The notes under the pieces were generated by a model. That model was not told where the DNA came from. It searched no databases and worked only from the letters and a program-made list of their open reading frames with translations. DNA of 19,219 nt from an uncultured Ignavibacteria bacterium (lineage in GTDB: Bacteria; Bacteroidota; Ignavibacteria; Kapaibacteriales; UBA961), in NCBI GenBank assembly GCA_937868245.1, contig CALMMI010000098.1:1-19219 (forward strand), given 5' to 3'. Shown here one piece after another: positions 1-8,014 of the stretch. Position 1 is the first letter of the stretch. The number at the start of each line of letters is the position of its first letter. The translations under genes and the position numbers were made by a program.

Positions 1-140
1 CTATGTTTTGCGTTTGGTATGATGGTTGTATTGCTCAGTAAGTTGAAGGAAAATGTAAAGTTTTGCAGATGCCTGCCGATACATTTCCCTATAGTATTTC
101 TAATCCACAGGATGTGGCTTAATTATTTTATTTTTTTCAT

Positions 141-145
141 GGAGG
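141..145 (+). promoter_or_regulatory. Strong Shine-Dalgarno site of the giant T9SS cargo gene
   Basis: GGAGG lies four bases before the ATG at 150. It fixes the start, because the next residues form a good signal peptide. The starts of gltX, the response regulator, prfB, osmC, der, DUF58 and the TonB receptor show no comparable purine-rich site in the preceding 20 bases. This SD is therefore an exception in the window and suggests high translation of the surface protein. Confidence 0.7.
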
Positions 146-149
146 TTTT

Positions 150-3100
150 ATGATTTGCTCTACGCTCTGCAATCGTCCTCAGAAGGTTTTCAGGCGATTT
201 GCTCTTGCGGCGTTTGTTTTGTTATCCTTGATCGTGGGTGCTGTTGAATCCCACGCTCAGAACTATATTGCTACACTTCGCCAAAGGCGACACTATGACC
301 AGATTCATGTGGAAGTGTGGTTAAAATCCGTTTCAGCTTCGAATACTACACGACTTGGTTCGGGTTCGTTTGCTATACATTACAACTCTACATATCTAAC
401 ACCGAATGTTCCAGCCGGTTATCCGGATGCTACGACTGCAACAACGGACTCCATTATCTACGACTTAGACCAAACAGTTCCTGCAACTGCTCCGGTAGAA
501 AACATTACTTCAGGAGTTTCGCTGGCTAACGGTTCGGGTACAAATGGTTATTCCGACCCTACAACACAATCCTATGGTAATGCCTCGGACGCTATCTATT
601 CTCTTGAAATTAACCTTTCAAACCTTGGTGTTAGCGGAATAGTTCCGGGCAGCACAGGTCGCGGAACATTTTTAGGAAGATTGGTATTTGACATTAATAA
701 CGTTGCCATTCCTGCAGACAGTTTAACAAGAATTGCCTGGAATCCTCGTACAGACGCAGGTGATGTCCGTATTTTTGATCGCGACAGTAATGATATTGAA
801 TCACAAGTTTCATTTGTTGATCCGGATGCCTTTACAGTTATCGGCGTAACGATTCTCAATGCAAACGGTCCTTCGGAAGTAGTTGACAGAGACAGAGGAG
901 CGGCTCCGCTTTCTCCTTATCTCGGTACATCATTGAATACTCCGCTTGCAGCAGCCAATAACGGTTATGCAGTTTTCTTCGAGCGCAGTATCGACCGTAC
1001 AGTATATACTCCCGCATTAGTTGACGAAAACCTCGGTTACGCTTTCGACTACTCACTTAATGGTGGCACATCATGGTCAGAATTCGGACGTGTCGGAGAA
1101 ACAGTTGACCCATCCAATGCTATTACTCCATCAGCTCTTGCACTCGTAAGCGGTTCTATTAATAACCCTAACAATGCGGCTGCTTACACAATTACCGACA
1201 TGAACGGTAATCCGCTTTCTAACCAGGCACGTCTTCGTAATGCAGTACGTGTATTCTGGAGTCCTGATGCAACATTCCCAAGTCGTTCAGAACAAGGGAG
1301 AATGAGAATCAGACAATTGACAGCAGGTATTTCTGTTTCTATTGCAGCCCGTACAGATGATGCAGCAGGAATTAATGATGCAAGCGATACTAATTTCGTA
1401 ATCGGTCGTTTGTTCTTTGCACAATTGAACGGTACAAACCAATATTTCAGAAGTGGTAATAATTACAGCAATTCTACACAATTGACTGTTGAAACATGGA
1501 TCAATCTGAACGAATATAAAGCAATCGGTGCTGAAACAGGTATTATTGCTTCAAGTGCAGGTCCGGTATCCGGTGCAGAAGAAGGACAATGGATGCTCTA
1601 TTTGAAAGATGGACGCTATCCGGCATTCCGTGCACGTGAAATCAACGGACGCGGTCCGAACGGCTATATCGCTGAAATTGTAGCATACGATTCATTACTC
1701 GTTGCAAGTGATGCATATCCTTTAGGAGCAGCACACAGCGGGAACTGGGTACACCTTTCAGCAACTGTTGCAGACAACGTTATTTCCTTGTATGTAAACG
1801 GCGAACTTATTGAAACAGTAACCAATACACAAGCACCTGATATCCGTATGGGTATGAATGGTCTTGCTACAAGCTTTCCAGTTTGGGTAGGGGTTAATCC
1901 TAATGTAAGTATCGGAAGTGATGATTATCTTCACGCCGGACTTAAAGGCACAAGAGTATGGCGTGTTGCGCTTACTCAGGCTCAAATTCGCCAAAGAGTT
2001 GCAGGGATTCCTGACCCTCTTACAAATGCGGTTCCCGGCGATGTGCTTTCAGCATTAGATTTATATTATCGTCTTGAAGGTAGCCGTACAGATGCAGCTA
2101 CAAATGCTGTTTATCAATTAGGCAGCGATCCTGCTCAATTTTATCTGAGCGGTGTTGTGGATAATGCGCAAACCCGTTTCCGTCCAGACTTACCACACAT
2201 TCGTCTTTCATCTCCAACCGGAAATGAAGGTGTTCCTAACAGAACCGGTATTTTAACTGAAGTTCGTTGGTTAGGTTATGGCATAGGTACAATAACAGGA
2301 GACGGTACAACTGACCCTTCAGCAGATATTGATATTCAATTCAGTACAGACGGTGGTACTACTTGGACATACGCTCGTGATGCTGCAGGTTTATTGGTAA
2401 CTGATAACCTTGGTGGTCCTTCCGGTGGAGTAGTAGGTATTGAGCAAAATTCTGCACAATGGCAACCATACAATAACAACGGTGCTACACCTGATGACGG
2501 TGTAGGCGGAGACTTGAGAACTATTAACTATTCCCAACAAATTCTGGTTCGTGTTCGCGGACGTAGTGCTGCAGACCAAAACTTTTCGTCTGTTTCAGGA
2601 CCAATTTGGGTTGCTCCTTATTTCTCTTTGCAAAAAACATCTAATTACCGTGTTGAAATTCCAGCCGGAAGCGATATGAATATTACCGGCAATACCGGTT
2701 TATTTGAAGCGTGGATTCGCCCTTACCGTTTCCCGACATCGGGCGAAGGATATTTCCCGATAATTACAAAAATCGATACAGCAAGCGGTTCAAAACCACA
2801 TTACTCTTTCCGTCTGCTTCCTACAGGTCAATTGCAATTTGCAATTACTGACACTTCAGGAACAACAGCTGCTGCAACAAGTGATACTACAAAATTATTG
2901 GTACGTCCAAATTCAGTAGAGCTTGATTCCGCATGGACACACGTAGCAGTTTATTTCAACCGTAACAGTGGTGTAGGTGCTGCAACCGTACAATTCTTTA
3001 TTGACGGTAATCAGCAAACTGCTCAAACTATTGATTCAAATGTTGTTCTTAACACATCAAACACATTCCCAACATTCCTTGGGTACGAACCAGGAACAAC

Positions 3101-6100
3101 TGCTAAGAGCTTTTTAGGTGAGTTTAAGGAAATTCGTTTTTGGAATGGAACACCGGGTGGTGCATTGGTTATCCCGGCTACTATTCCCGACCTTGCAACA
3201 TTTATTAAAGGTGCAGCAGGTGTTCGTGCAAGCAACATGACAGCAGGATATCAAACAAATCTTGTTGCTGCGTTCGACTTCAACGGCGGTACATTCCTTA
3301 ACGGTCCTGGTGCAATCCGCTACTGGCGTACGCTTCCTTCCACAAACACAAACATTCGTGCAAACTTCTACCAAACAAGCGGTTTAACCTATGTTCCGGT
3401 AATTCCTTATGCTAAAATTGTTGAGCCAACTTTCCGTCAGAAAGTACAAGCAACTTCAGCTAACACAACAGTTCGCTGGATTGGATTCGATTATGATGCA
3501 ACAACAAATGCACCTACAACTCAATTCGATGGATTCTATGAAGGTTTGGCAGTAGGACCTATTTCTCCTTCTCTTGAATTCTCTCTTTATGGCGGTGGTA
3601 ACATTCTTGTATCACCTTATCAATTCGTAGGTAGCCCTTATTGGAATGTTGCTCAAACAGCATCATTCGAACTAAGTACAGCAACATCATCAAGCTATGT
3701 ATTCCCGGCTGCAGGTGTTTCTGTTGGTAGCGCACCTCGATTTGCAGGTCAGTTTATCCCTAACACGGCAGATCCTGACGGTGATAATGACGGAGTATAT
3801 AACGATGCAGCTCCAACAGGTCAAACAAAATTGACATCAGCTTTGAGCAACGCACGTTTACGTCTTTCATATTCATATACATTACCAAGCACTGTTATAG
3901 TGCCACGTCAAGGCGAAAGCCCACTCTTTACAGTAGTTCCGAATAGTAACTTTACTGTTCGTGCATTGCTTGAAGGTTATCATCGCGGATCAACCTTAGC
4001 GATGCTAAACAACATTTCAAGTACATATTCCGGCGGTGGAGTAAAGATTAAGCTCTATAACGATAATGCAGGTACAGTCGGTTCGCTTGCAGACAGTGCA
4101 GAATCTGATATAGGACCTGGATATAGCCAACTTAGTCCGGTTGCTGCTTTCCCTGCTGGACCAGTTTATCAAGAAGACGTAGGACCTCCGGGTGCTGCCT
4201 CCGACTTTGCAAACATTCCATTTATCTTTACAAACTTGAACAACGGTTCATATTGGGTAGTTGTTGATCAAATCAACCACCTTCCGATTATGTCACGTTT
4301 CCCTGCTACATTTGCTTTCACAGGTGATAATTTCGATACATGGCCTGTAGAATCAGGTTGGGACTTCCTTACATGGGATGGTAACAATGGTGTGAGCGTA
4401 ATGGCTTCAACAGACTTTAACGCGACAGTAGGTAATTACTTCGGTTATAGTGGTGGATTCAACTTTTATCCTGCTGCACAAACATTTACTTATACTCCAA
4501 GTTTGTACTCTGCTTATGGAAGTGCAGTATCCCTAAATACAAGTTCAGGTTATTCAACCACAGGGTTGATTTACAATGACGGACAAACTGGTGCTGCTCT
4601 TAATCCATTACCGGCAATGGTTGGTGGAGACGTAGTTAAAGACGGTCAAATCAATGCTGCTGACCGTGTACGAGTTCGTGCTGACCAAGGTACAAACCTT
4701 GTCCGTTCGGATGTAAGCGGTGATAATGCAGTAAATGCAACCGACGTAACAGTTGTGGATAGAAACTTCGGTCGTGTATCATCTATCTTCCAAGTTGCTT
4801 TCCCTGAAAAAAATTCAACTCCTATACAAGGTGTATCAGGTAGCGGAAATAATTCAGGAGTTTTTGATGCAATCTCTCCGGAAGATCCTGAGCTTTCTAA
4901 AATGTTCAACGATGCTGTTAAAGCAGAAGTTGAAGGTAGAAATACTGCACCTCGCACTTCCGGTAAAGAAGCTGAAGTTCTCGGTTCTACTATTAACTAT
5001 GTAGTATCGGCTACTCCAATCAGAACAGGTAACTATGTTGACGTTCCTGTCTATATCCGCAATACAGGAAGCACATGGAATATGGCTAATGCTACATTTG
5101 GTCTTGGTTACAACTCCAATGTGGTTGACTATGTATCATACGAAGGTGTAGATAAAGTACCGTTCAGCAATAGATCTGATTTAGGATATGACGGTTTAGC
5201 AAAATCAGCTCCTGCACTTGGTGCAGAACGCGCAATTCCTGATTTACGTACTATCGAAATCAGTTTTGATGCTTCTCCTCTTTCTAAAAAACCGGGACTT
5301 GCAGTACCAAATACAAATACATATCTTGGTACACTCCGTTTCAAAATCAAAAACTCAAACCGCCCTGTAGTATTTACATGGCACTGGGACAGAGCAGTTC
5401 TTACAACAGCTCACGAAAACATAACAGATAACGGCGACTGGAGAGTAATTCCTCCTGTATTAACATACACTGCAAGCGTTACCATTCCTAACGGTGGTGA
5501 AAAATGGCGTGCAGGTCGTAGATATTCAATCCAATGGAACGGAACCGGAAGTGCTAACGTTTCTCTTGAATATTCACTTGACAACGGCGCAAACTGGACT
5601 AAATTCGGAACAGCTATTTCCGGTGATAAAACCGCACAATGGTCACTTCCGAACACAACTACAGACAAATGTCTTGTACGTGTAGTTGATGCTGAATCAG
5701 GTTATGAAATCGACCGTAGTGATAATGCATTTACAATTTCTCCTGCTCTTGCTGCAATTTCCCGTCCTGCTCAGGCAGACCCGATTTATGTAGGCGGACG
5801 CACAGATAATATTAAATGGACAGCACAAAACGTAGGTAATGTGAAATTTGAATTCTCAGCTGATGGTGGTAAAACTTGGTCTTCTGTATCCACAGTTGCT
5901 AATGCATCTACAGGTACACTCGGCTGGAAAGTTCCTGCAGTTAATTCAAAACACGCAATGGTACGTATGGTTGAAGCTGACAACGGAGAAGAAATCAGCG
6001 TTTCAGGAGAATTCAAAGTGCTTGCGGGTACAGTGAAATTCGTTAATCCAAAAGCTGCTGAAGTATTGAAAGTTGGTGTTCAAAGCAGAATCCGTTGGGC

Positions 6101-6605
6101 AGTTGAAAACAGTGTAACTGCATTCGATATGGAATTCAGCAGAGACTGTGGAGCATCATGGACACCTGTAAAACAAAACAACGAAGCTGTAAAAGGTTTC
6201 TGGGATTGGTCAGTTCCTGCATTGCCAACTTCACAAGGAATGCTTCGTGCATTCTTGCCAGGTGACAATGAAATGGAATATGCACGCTCTGCAATCTTTA
6301 CAGTATCAGGTGCTTCCGGTGTAGAACCGGTTGCTTACAACGGCTTCATGTTCGAATTGCCTTCTCCAAACCCTGCATCACGTGAAACAGCATTGAAATT
6401 CACTCTTCCAACTGAAGAGTCAGTTACAATCACTCTTCACAATGCAACTGGTCAGGAAATCGGATATATTACAAATAACACGCTCTTCGGAGCAGGCGAC
6501 CATACTCTCAATTTCAATGTTGAGAATTTGGCATCGGGTACATATTTCTTCACACTTAAAACAGGCGGCGCATCACTTGTGCAGCAAGTTAATGTAGTGA
6601 GATAA
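150..6605 (+). CDS. Giant multidomain T9SS-secreted surface protein (LamG, cohesin-like, dockerin-like, T9SS type A sorting domain)
   Basis: A 2151-residue exported protein, probably displayed on the cell surface or released through type IX secretion. Visible order: signal peptide (about 1-37, ending SHAQ); cohesin-like beta-sandwich (about 38-235); a sandwich with an SLNGGTSW motif (W309); LamG/concanavalin-like domain 1 (about 420-620); a sandwich with STDGGTTW (W739); LamG domain 2 (about 825-1035); a Ca-binding DPDGDNDG stretch (1208-1215); a module ending in NHLPIMS (about 1270-1382) that usually precedes dockerin-like repeats in Bacteroidota; two dockerin-like loops (1494-1505 and 1521-1532); a second cohesin-like domain (about 1613-1770); three PNGGE/KNH-like sandwiches (W1816, W1910, W2004); and the T9SS type A sorting domain (2064-2151, SPNPAS start, G-DHTLNFN, LASGTYFF). 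LamG domains often bind carbohydrate or protein ligands, so adhesion or polymer binding is plausible. No catalytic domain was recognised. The gene is monocistronic, with its own SD and terminator. The sorting signal is secure; the ligand is unknown. Confidence 0.93.
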   Translation: MICSTLCNRPQKVFRRFALAAFVLLSLIVGAVESHAQNYIATLRQRRHYDQIHVEVWLKSVSASNTTRLGSGSFAIHYNSTYLTPNVPAGYPDATTATTDSIIYDLDQTVPATAPVENITSGVSLANGSGTNGYSDPTTQSYGNASDAIYSLEINLSNLGVSGIVPGSTGRGTFLGRLVFDINNVAIPADSLTRIAWNPRTDAGDVRIFDRDSNDIESQVSFVDPDAFTVIGVTILNANGPSEVVDRDRGAAPLSPYLGTSLNTPLAAANNGYAVFFERSIDRTVYTPALVDENLGYAFDYSLNGGTSWSEFGRVGETVDPSNAITPSALALVSGSINNPNNAAAYTITDMNGNPLSNQARLRNAVRVFWSPDATFPSRSEQGRMRIRQLTAGISVSIAARTDDAAGINDASDTNFVIGRLFFAQLNGTNQYFRSGNNYSNSTQLTVETWINLNEYKAIGAETGIIASSAGPVSGAEEGQWMLYLKDGRYPAFRAREINGRGPNGYIAEIVAYDSLLVASDAYPLGAAHSGNWVHLSATVADNVISLYVNGELIETVTNTQAPDIRMGMNGLATSFPVWVGVNPNVSIGSDDYLHAGLKGTRVWRVALTQAQIRQRVAGIPDPLTNAVPGDVLSALDLYYRLEGSRTDAATNAVYQLGSDPAQFYLSGVVDNAQTRFRPDLPHIRLSSPTGNEGVPNRTGILTEVRWLGYGIGTITGDGTTDPSADIDIQFSTDGGTTWTYARDAAGLLVTDNLGGPSGGVVGIEQNSAQWQPYNNNGATPDDGVGGDLRTINYSQQILVRVRGRSAADQNFSSVSGPIWVAPYFSLQKTSNYRVEIPAGSDMNITGNTGLFEAWIRPYRFPTSGEGYFPIITKIDTASGSKPHYSFRLLPTGQLQFAITDTSGTTAAATSDTTKLLVRPNSVELDSAWTHVAVYFNRNSGVGAATVQFFIDGNQQTAQTIDSNVVLNTSNTFPTFLGYEPGTTAKSFLGEFKEIRFWNGTPGGALVIPATIPDLATFIKGAAGVRASNMTAGYQTNLVAAFDFNGGTFLNGPGAIRYWRTLPSTNTNIRANFYQTSGLTYVPVIPYAKIVEPTFRQKVQATSANTTVRWIGFDYDATTNAPTTQFDGFYEGLAVGPISPSLEFSLYGGGNILVSPYQFVGSPYWNVAQTASFELSTATSSSYVFPAAGVSVGSAPRFAGQFIPNTADPDGDNDGVYNDAAPTGQTKLTSALSNARLRLSYSYTLPSTVIVPRQGESPLFTVVPNSNFTVRALLEGYHRGSTLAMLNNISSTYSGGGVKIKLYNDNAGTVGSLADSAESDIGPGYSQLSPVAAFPAGPVYQEDVGPPGAASDFANIPFIFTNLNNGSYWVVVDQINHLPIMSRFPATFAFTGDNFDTWPVESGWDFLTWDGNNGVSVMASTDFNATVGNYFGYSGGFNFYPAAQTFTYTPSLYSAYGSAVSLNTSSGYSTTGLIYNDGQTGAALNPLPAMVGGDVVKDGQINAADRVRVRADQGTNLVRSDVSGDNAVNATDVTVVDRNFGRVSSIFQVAFPEKNSTPIQGVSGSGNNSGVFDAISPEDPELSKMFNDAVKAEVEGRNTAPRTSGKEAEVLGSTINYVVSATPIRTGNYVDVPVYIRNTGSTWNMANATFGLGYNSNVVDYVSYEGVDKVPFSNRSDLGYDGLAKSAPALGAERAIPDLRTIEISFDASPLSKKPGLAVPNTNTYLGTLRFKIKNSNRPVVFTWHWDRAVLTTAHENITDNGDWRVIPPVLTYTASVTIPNGGEKWRAGRRYSIQWNGTGSANVSLEYSLDNGANWTKFGTAISGDKTAQWSLPNTTTDKCLVRVVDAESGYEIDRSDNAFTISPALAAISRPAQADPIYVGGRTDNIKWTAQNVGNVKFEFSADGGKTWSSVSTVANASTGTLGWKVPAVNSKHAMVRMVEADNGEEISVSGEFKVLAGTVKFVNPKAAEVLKVGVQSRIRWAVENSVTAFDMEFSRDCGASWTPVKQNNEAVKGFWDWSVPALPTSQGMLRAFLPGDNEMEYARSAIFTVSGASGVEPVAYNGFMFELPSPNPASRETALKFTLPTEESVTITLHNATGQEIGYITNNTLFGAGDHTLNFNVENLASGTYFFTLKTGGASLVQQVNVVR

Positions 6606-6628
6606 TATATATATCCCATTCAAAAATC

Positions 6629-6666
6629 AAAGACCTCATGGATTAATTTCCATGAGGTCTTTTTTT
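6629..6666 (+). terminator. Rho-independent terminator of the giant surface-protein gene
   Basis: A perfect 13-bp stem (AAAGACCTCATGG, 6629-6641, with CCATGAGGTCTTT, 6650-6662) closes an 8-base loop. Its 3' side runs into a seven-T tract ending at 6666. It begins 24 bases after the stop codon at 6605. The A-rich 5' side may give weaker termination in the other direction. Confidence 0.93.
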
Positions 6667-6719
6667 GTGATACGTGATTAAGATATAAAGGACAAAAACA
6701 TGCTATTTGTCAAACATAA

Positions 6720-6739
6720 CCATCGGTTTCAACCGTGGG
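6720..6739 (-). repeat. Solo, partly decayed hairpin B of the two-hairpin palindromic repeat
   Basis: Read on the - strand this is CCCACGGTTGAAACCGATGG followed by TTATG. It matches the hairpin B consensus (CCCACGGTT-GA-AACCGTGGG then CTATG), with the second arm diverged in two positions. No hairpin A is visible on its expected upstream side. It is probably a degraded copy. Confidence 0.75.
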
Positions 6740-6794
6740 TAACAATTGCTACATGCGTATTCTCAAACATTTAGACAATAGAACAAATATTATG

Positions 6795-6859
6795 ACATAG
6801 CTCGCGGTTTCAACCGTGGGTAATATTGCATCCTTCGCCTTCCAATGGTTTCAACCATT
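6795..6859 (-). repeat. Two-hairpin palindromic unit, - orientation
   Basis: Read on the - strand, hairpin A is AATGGTT-GA-AACCATT (6844-6859). A 23-base spacer follows, then hairpin B, CCCACGGTT-GA-AACCGCGAG (6801-6820), with the conserved tail CTATG. Hairpin A has the same two 7-base words as the + strand unit at 6883 but in swapped order, so the palindrome is kept while the sequence is changed. Hairpin B has two arm changes relative to the consensus. Confidence 0.8.
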
Positions 6860-6882
6860 TCTCTTTATCTATTCTATTAGTA

Positions 6883-6950
6883 AACCATTGAAATGGTTGT
6901 AGGGAGTTTGATGACATCATTCTTCCCACGGTTGAAACCGTGGGCTGTGC
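6883..6950 (+). repeat. Two-hairpin palindromic unit, + orientation (best-preserved copy)
   Basis: Hairpin A is AACCATT-GA-AATGGTT (6883-6898). A 26-base spacer follows, then hairpin B, CCCACGGTTGAAACCGTGGG (6925-6944), which has perfect 9-bp arms around a GA core. The tail is CTGTGC. It lies back to back with the - orientation unit at 6795-6859, with 23 bases between their hairpin A elements. The layout resembles bacterial REP doublets (BIMEs), which are mobilised by RAYT/IS200-like Y1 transposases. No such gene is in the window. Confidence 0.85.
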
Positions 6951-7024
6951 TTAAAATCTATTCTATTCTTCTCTGGGCTGAAATAAGTGGGTTATACATT
7001 TGCATTTGCATTTTACACAAACGC

Positions 7025-7060
7025 AAACGCCCTTATGGAGTAAATTCCATAAGGGCGTTT
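7025..7060 (-). terminator. Terminator-like hairpin ending the TonB receptor-DUF4249 operon
   Basis: A perfect 15-bp stem (7025-7039 with 7046-7060; arms AAACGCCCTTATGGA and TCCATAAGGGCGTTT) closes a 6-base loop. It lies about 20 bases beyond the DUF4249 stop codon on the - strand. The trailing T run on that strand is short (TTTGCGTTTG), so it may work partly as a stability hairpin. The symmetrical arms could also serve the + strand. Confidence 0.8.
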
Positions 7061-7079
7061 CTCAATAATAAAACTCTTA

Positions 7080-7979
7080 CTACTCTAATCGTACTAACAC
7101 TTTCTTAGTCCCGGTAGTATATCCGTCAAATACACCGATTCCATCTCCATACACATTAAATTTAGGATTAGTTCCAAATGAACCAAAGATGTTACCTCCG
7201 CCATCACCACTATTTTGCAGAGATGTATTGTAATCATCAAACGCAGAAGTGGAGCTATAAATGTTTATAAGAACAGCTTTTACCGGCTTCTCACTATAAA
7301 TAAACGCTATAGGTAGAAAATCATCCGATCCAACCTCGTATTTACCAATATAATTACGACGCATGAAGCGGCTGCTAAATGTATCGGAAGTATCGCTGCT
7401 TGAATAGCAAAAACAATCTGCACGATAGATGGTATTTTCTAAAGGATTAATTTTTAACTTTATAGTTGCACGGAATTTATCGCGAGGATATTGATTTGGG
7501 TCGCTGTCAATAGTTGTATCTGCAAGTATAACAGTATCAACTTCCCATTCAGGATCCGGTGGAACAATCGTTGATGCAGTGGCAATTAATCCATGCCATT
7601 CAACTTTAATACTGTAGCTTTTCCCGGACTGAATATTGGTGTTTTGAATGCCATAATGTTTTGTGGTTGAATCAAAAGTCATTACTGTTTGTGACCCGTC
7701 AGGTAATGTAAGAGTAATATGAGCATCCCTCACCAGAGCAATTTCCTCAGAGTATTTTTGGGTAAGCGGCAGGGTTCTTGAAACGTATGCTGTTGCTGAA
7801 CTATCACCCAATCTGGCACTAATAACGAGTTTTACTTCGTAGGGTAGCTCCGGATTGCTGATTGTTTGCTCGCAGCTGTTTACAAGCAGTAAAGCAGTTG
7901 GAAGAACGAGGAATAAACCAATACCTTTTTTAATAAACCCAGGTTTGAAGATTTTTCCGAAAACATCTAAATGATTCAT
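7080..7979 (-). CDS. DUF4249 family lipoprotein
   Basis: A predicted outer-membrane-associated lipoprotein of 299 residues. The chosen ATG at 7979 gives a positively charged start, a hydrophobic stretch (about 19-34) and a lipobox-like VNS-C with lipidated Cys36. A longer frame starts at 8033 inside the receptor gene, but it would put 18 unneeded residues before the signal. The pattern ELPYEVKLVISARLG..., VRDAHITLTLPDG and the later KSYSIKVEWHG...ASTIVPP fits DUF4249, a Bacteroidota family commonly found just downstream of TonB-dependent receptors. Its molecular role is not known; a surface partner of the receptor is likely from context. It follows the receptor by 35 bases and ends at a hairpin. 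Family assignment is by pattern only. Confidence 0.85.
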   Translation of the reverse strand: MNHLDVFGKIFKPGFIKKGIGLFLVLPTALLLVNSCEQTISNPELPYEVKLVISARLGDSSATAYVSRTLPLTQKYSEEIALVRDAHITLTLPDGSQTVMTFDSTTKHYGIQNTNIQSGKSYSIKVEWHGLIATASTIVPPDPEWEVDTVILADTTIDSDPNQYPRDKFRATIKLKINPLENTIYRADCFCYSSSDTSDTFSSRFMRRNYIGKYEVGSDDFLPIAFIYSEKPVKAVLINIYSSTSAFDDYNTSLQNSGDGGGNIFGSFGTNPKFNVYGDGIGVFDGYTTGTKKVLVRLE

Positions 7980-8014
7980 ATAACTAAACTTTTGTTTCAA
8001 TTGAAAATCGGTGC

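Larger units (their letters stand above)
6667..7024. other. Gene-free convergent intergenic region filled with palindromic repeats
   Basis: About 360 bases lie between two facing terminators. No convincing coding sequence is present: the one open frame on the + strand (from 6893) starts inside a repeat, runs through a terminator and into the end of the DUF4249 gene, and has no recognisable protein features. The stretch holds one solo and two two-hairpin copies of a palindromic repeat (listed separately). The remainder is AT-rich sequence in which I see nothing. Confidence 0.8.

Noticed and set aside
56..65. Possible Bacteroidota-type -7 element (TANNTTTG-like) upstream of the giant gene
   Set aside because: TAAAGTTTTG needs a shifted spacing or a mismatch, and the nearest upstream TTG (31-33) is not at the expected distance. 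Too weak to call a promoter.
1..153. Open frame entering from the left edge and ending at the TGA overlapping the start at 150
   Set aside because: Frame 1 has no stop for 50 codons, but the translation is rich in Cys, Phe, Met and Val with no recognisable motif, and it crosses the SD. It is more likely a leader region than the end of a gene, although a real C-terminus cannot be excluded from the sequence alone.
6720..6950. CRISPR array
   Set aside because: The repeats are short palindromes in both orientations with irregular distances, not direct repeats with unique spacers of constant length, and no cas gene is present.
6893..7108. 71-residue open frame on the + strand
   Set aside because: It starts inside a palindromic repeat, runs through the terminator hairpin and into the DUF4249 gene in antisense. 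The translation has no protein-like pattern.
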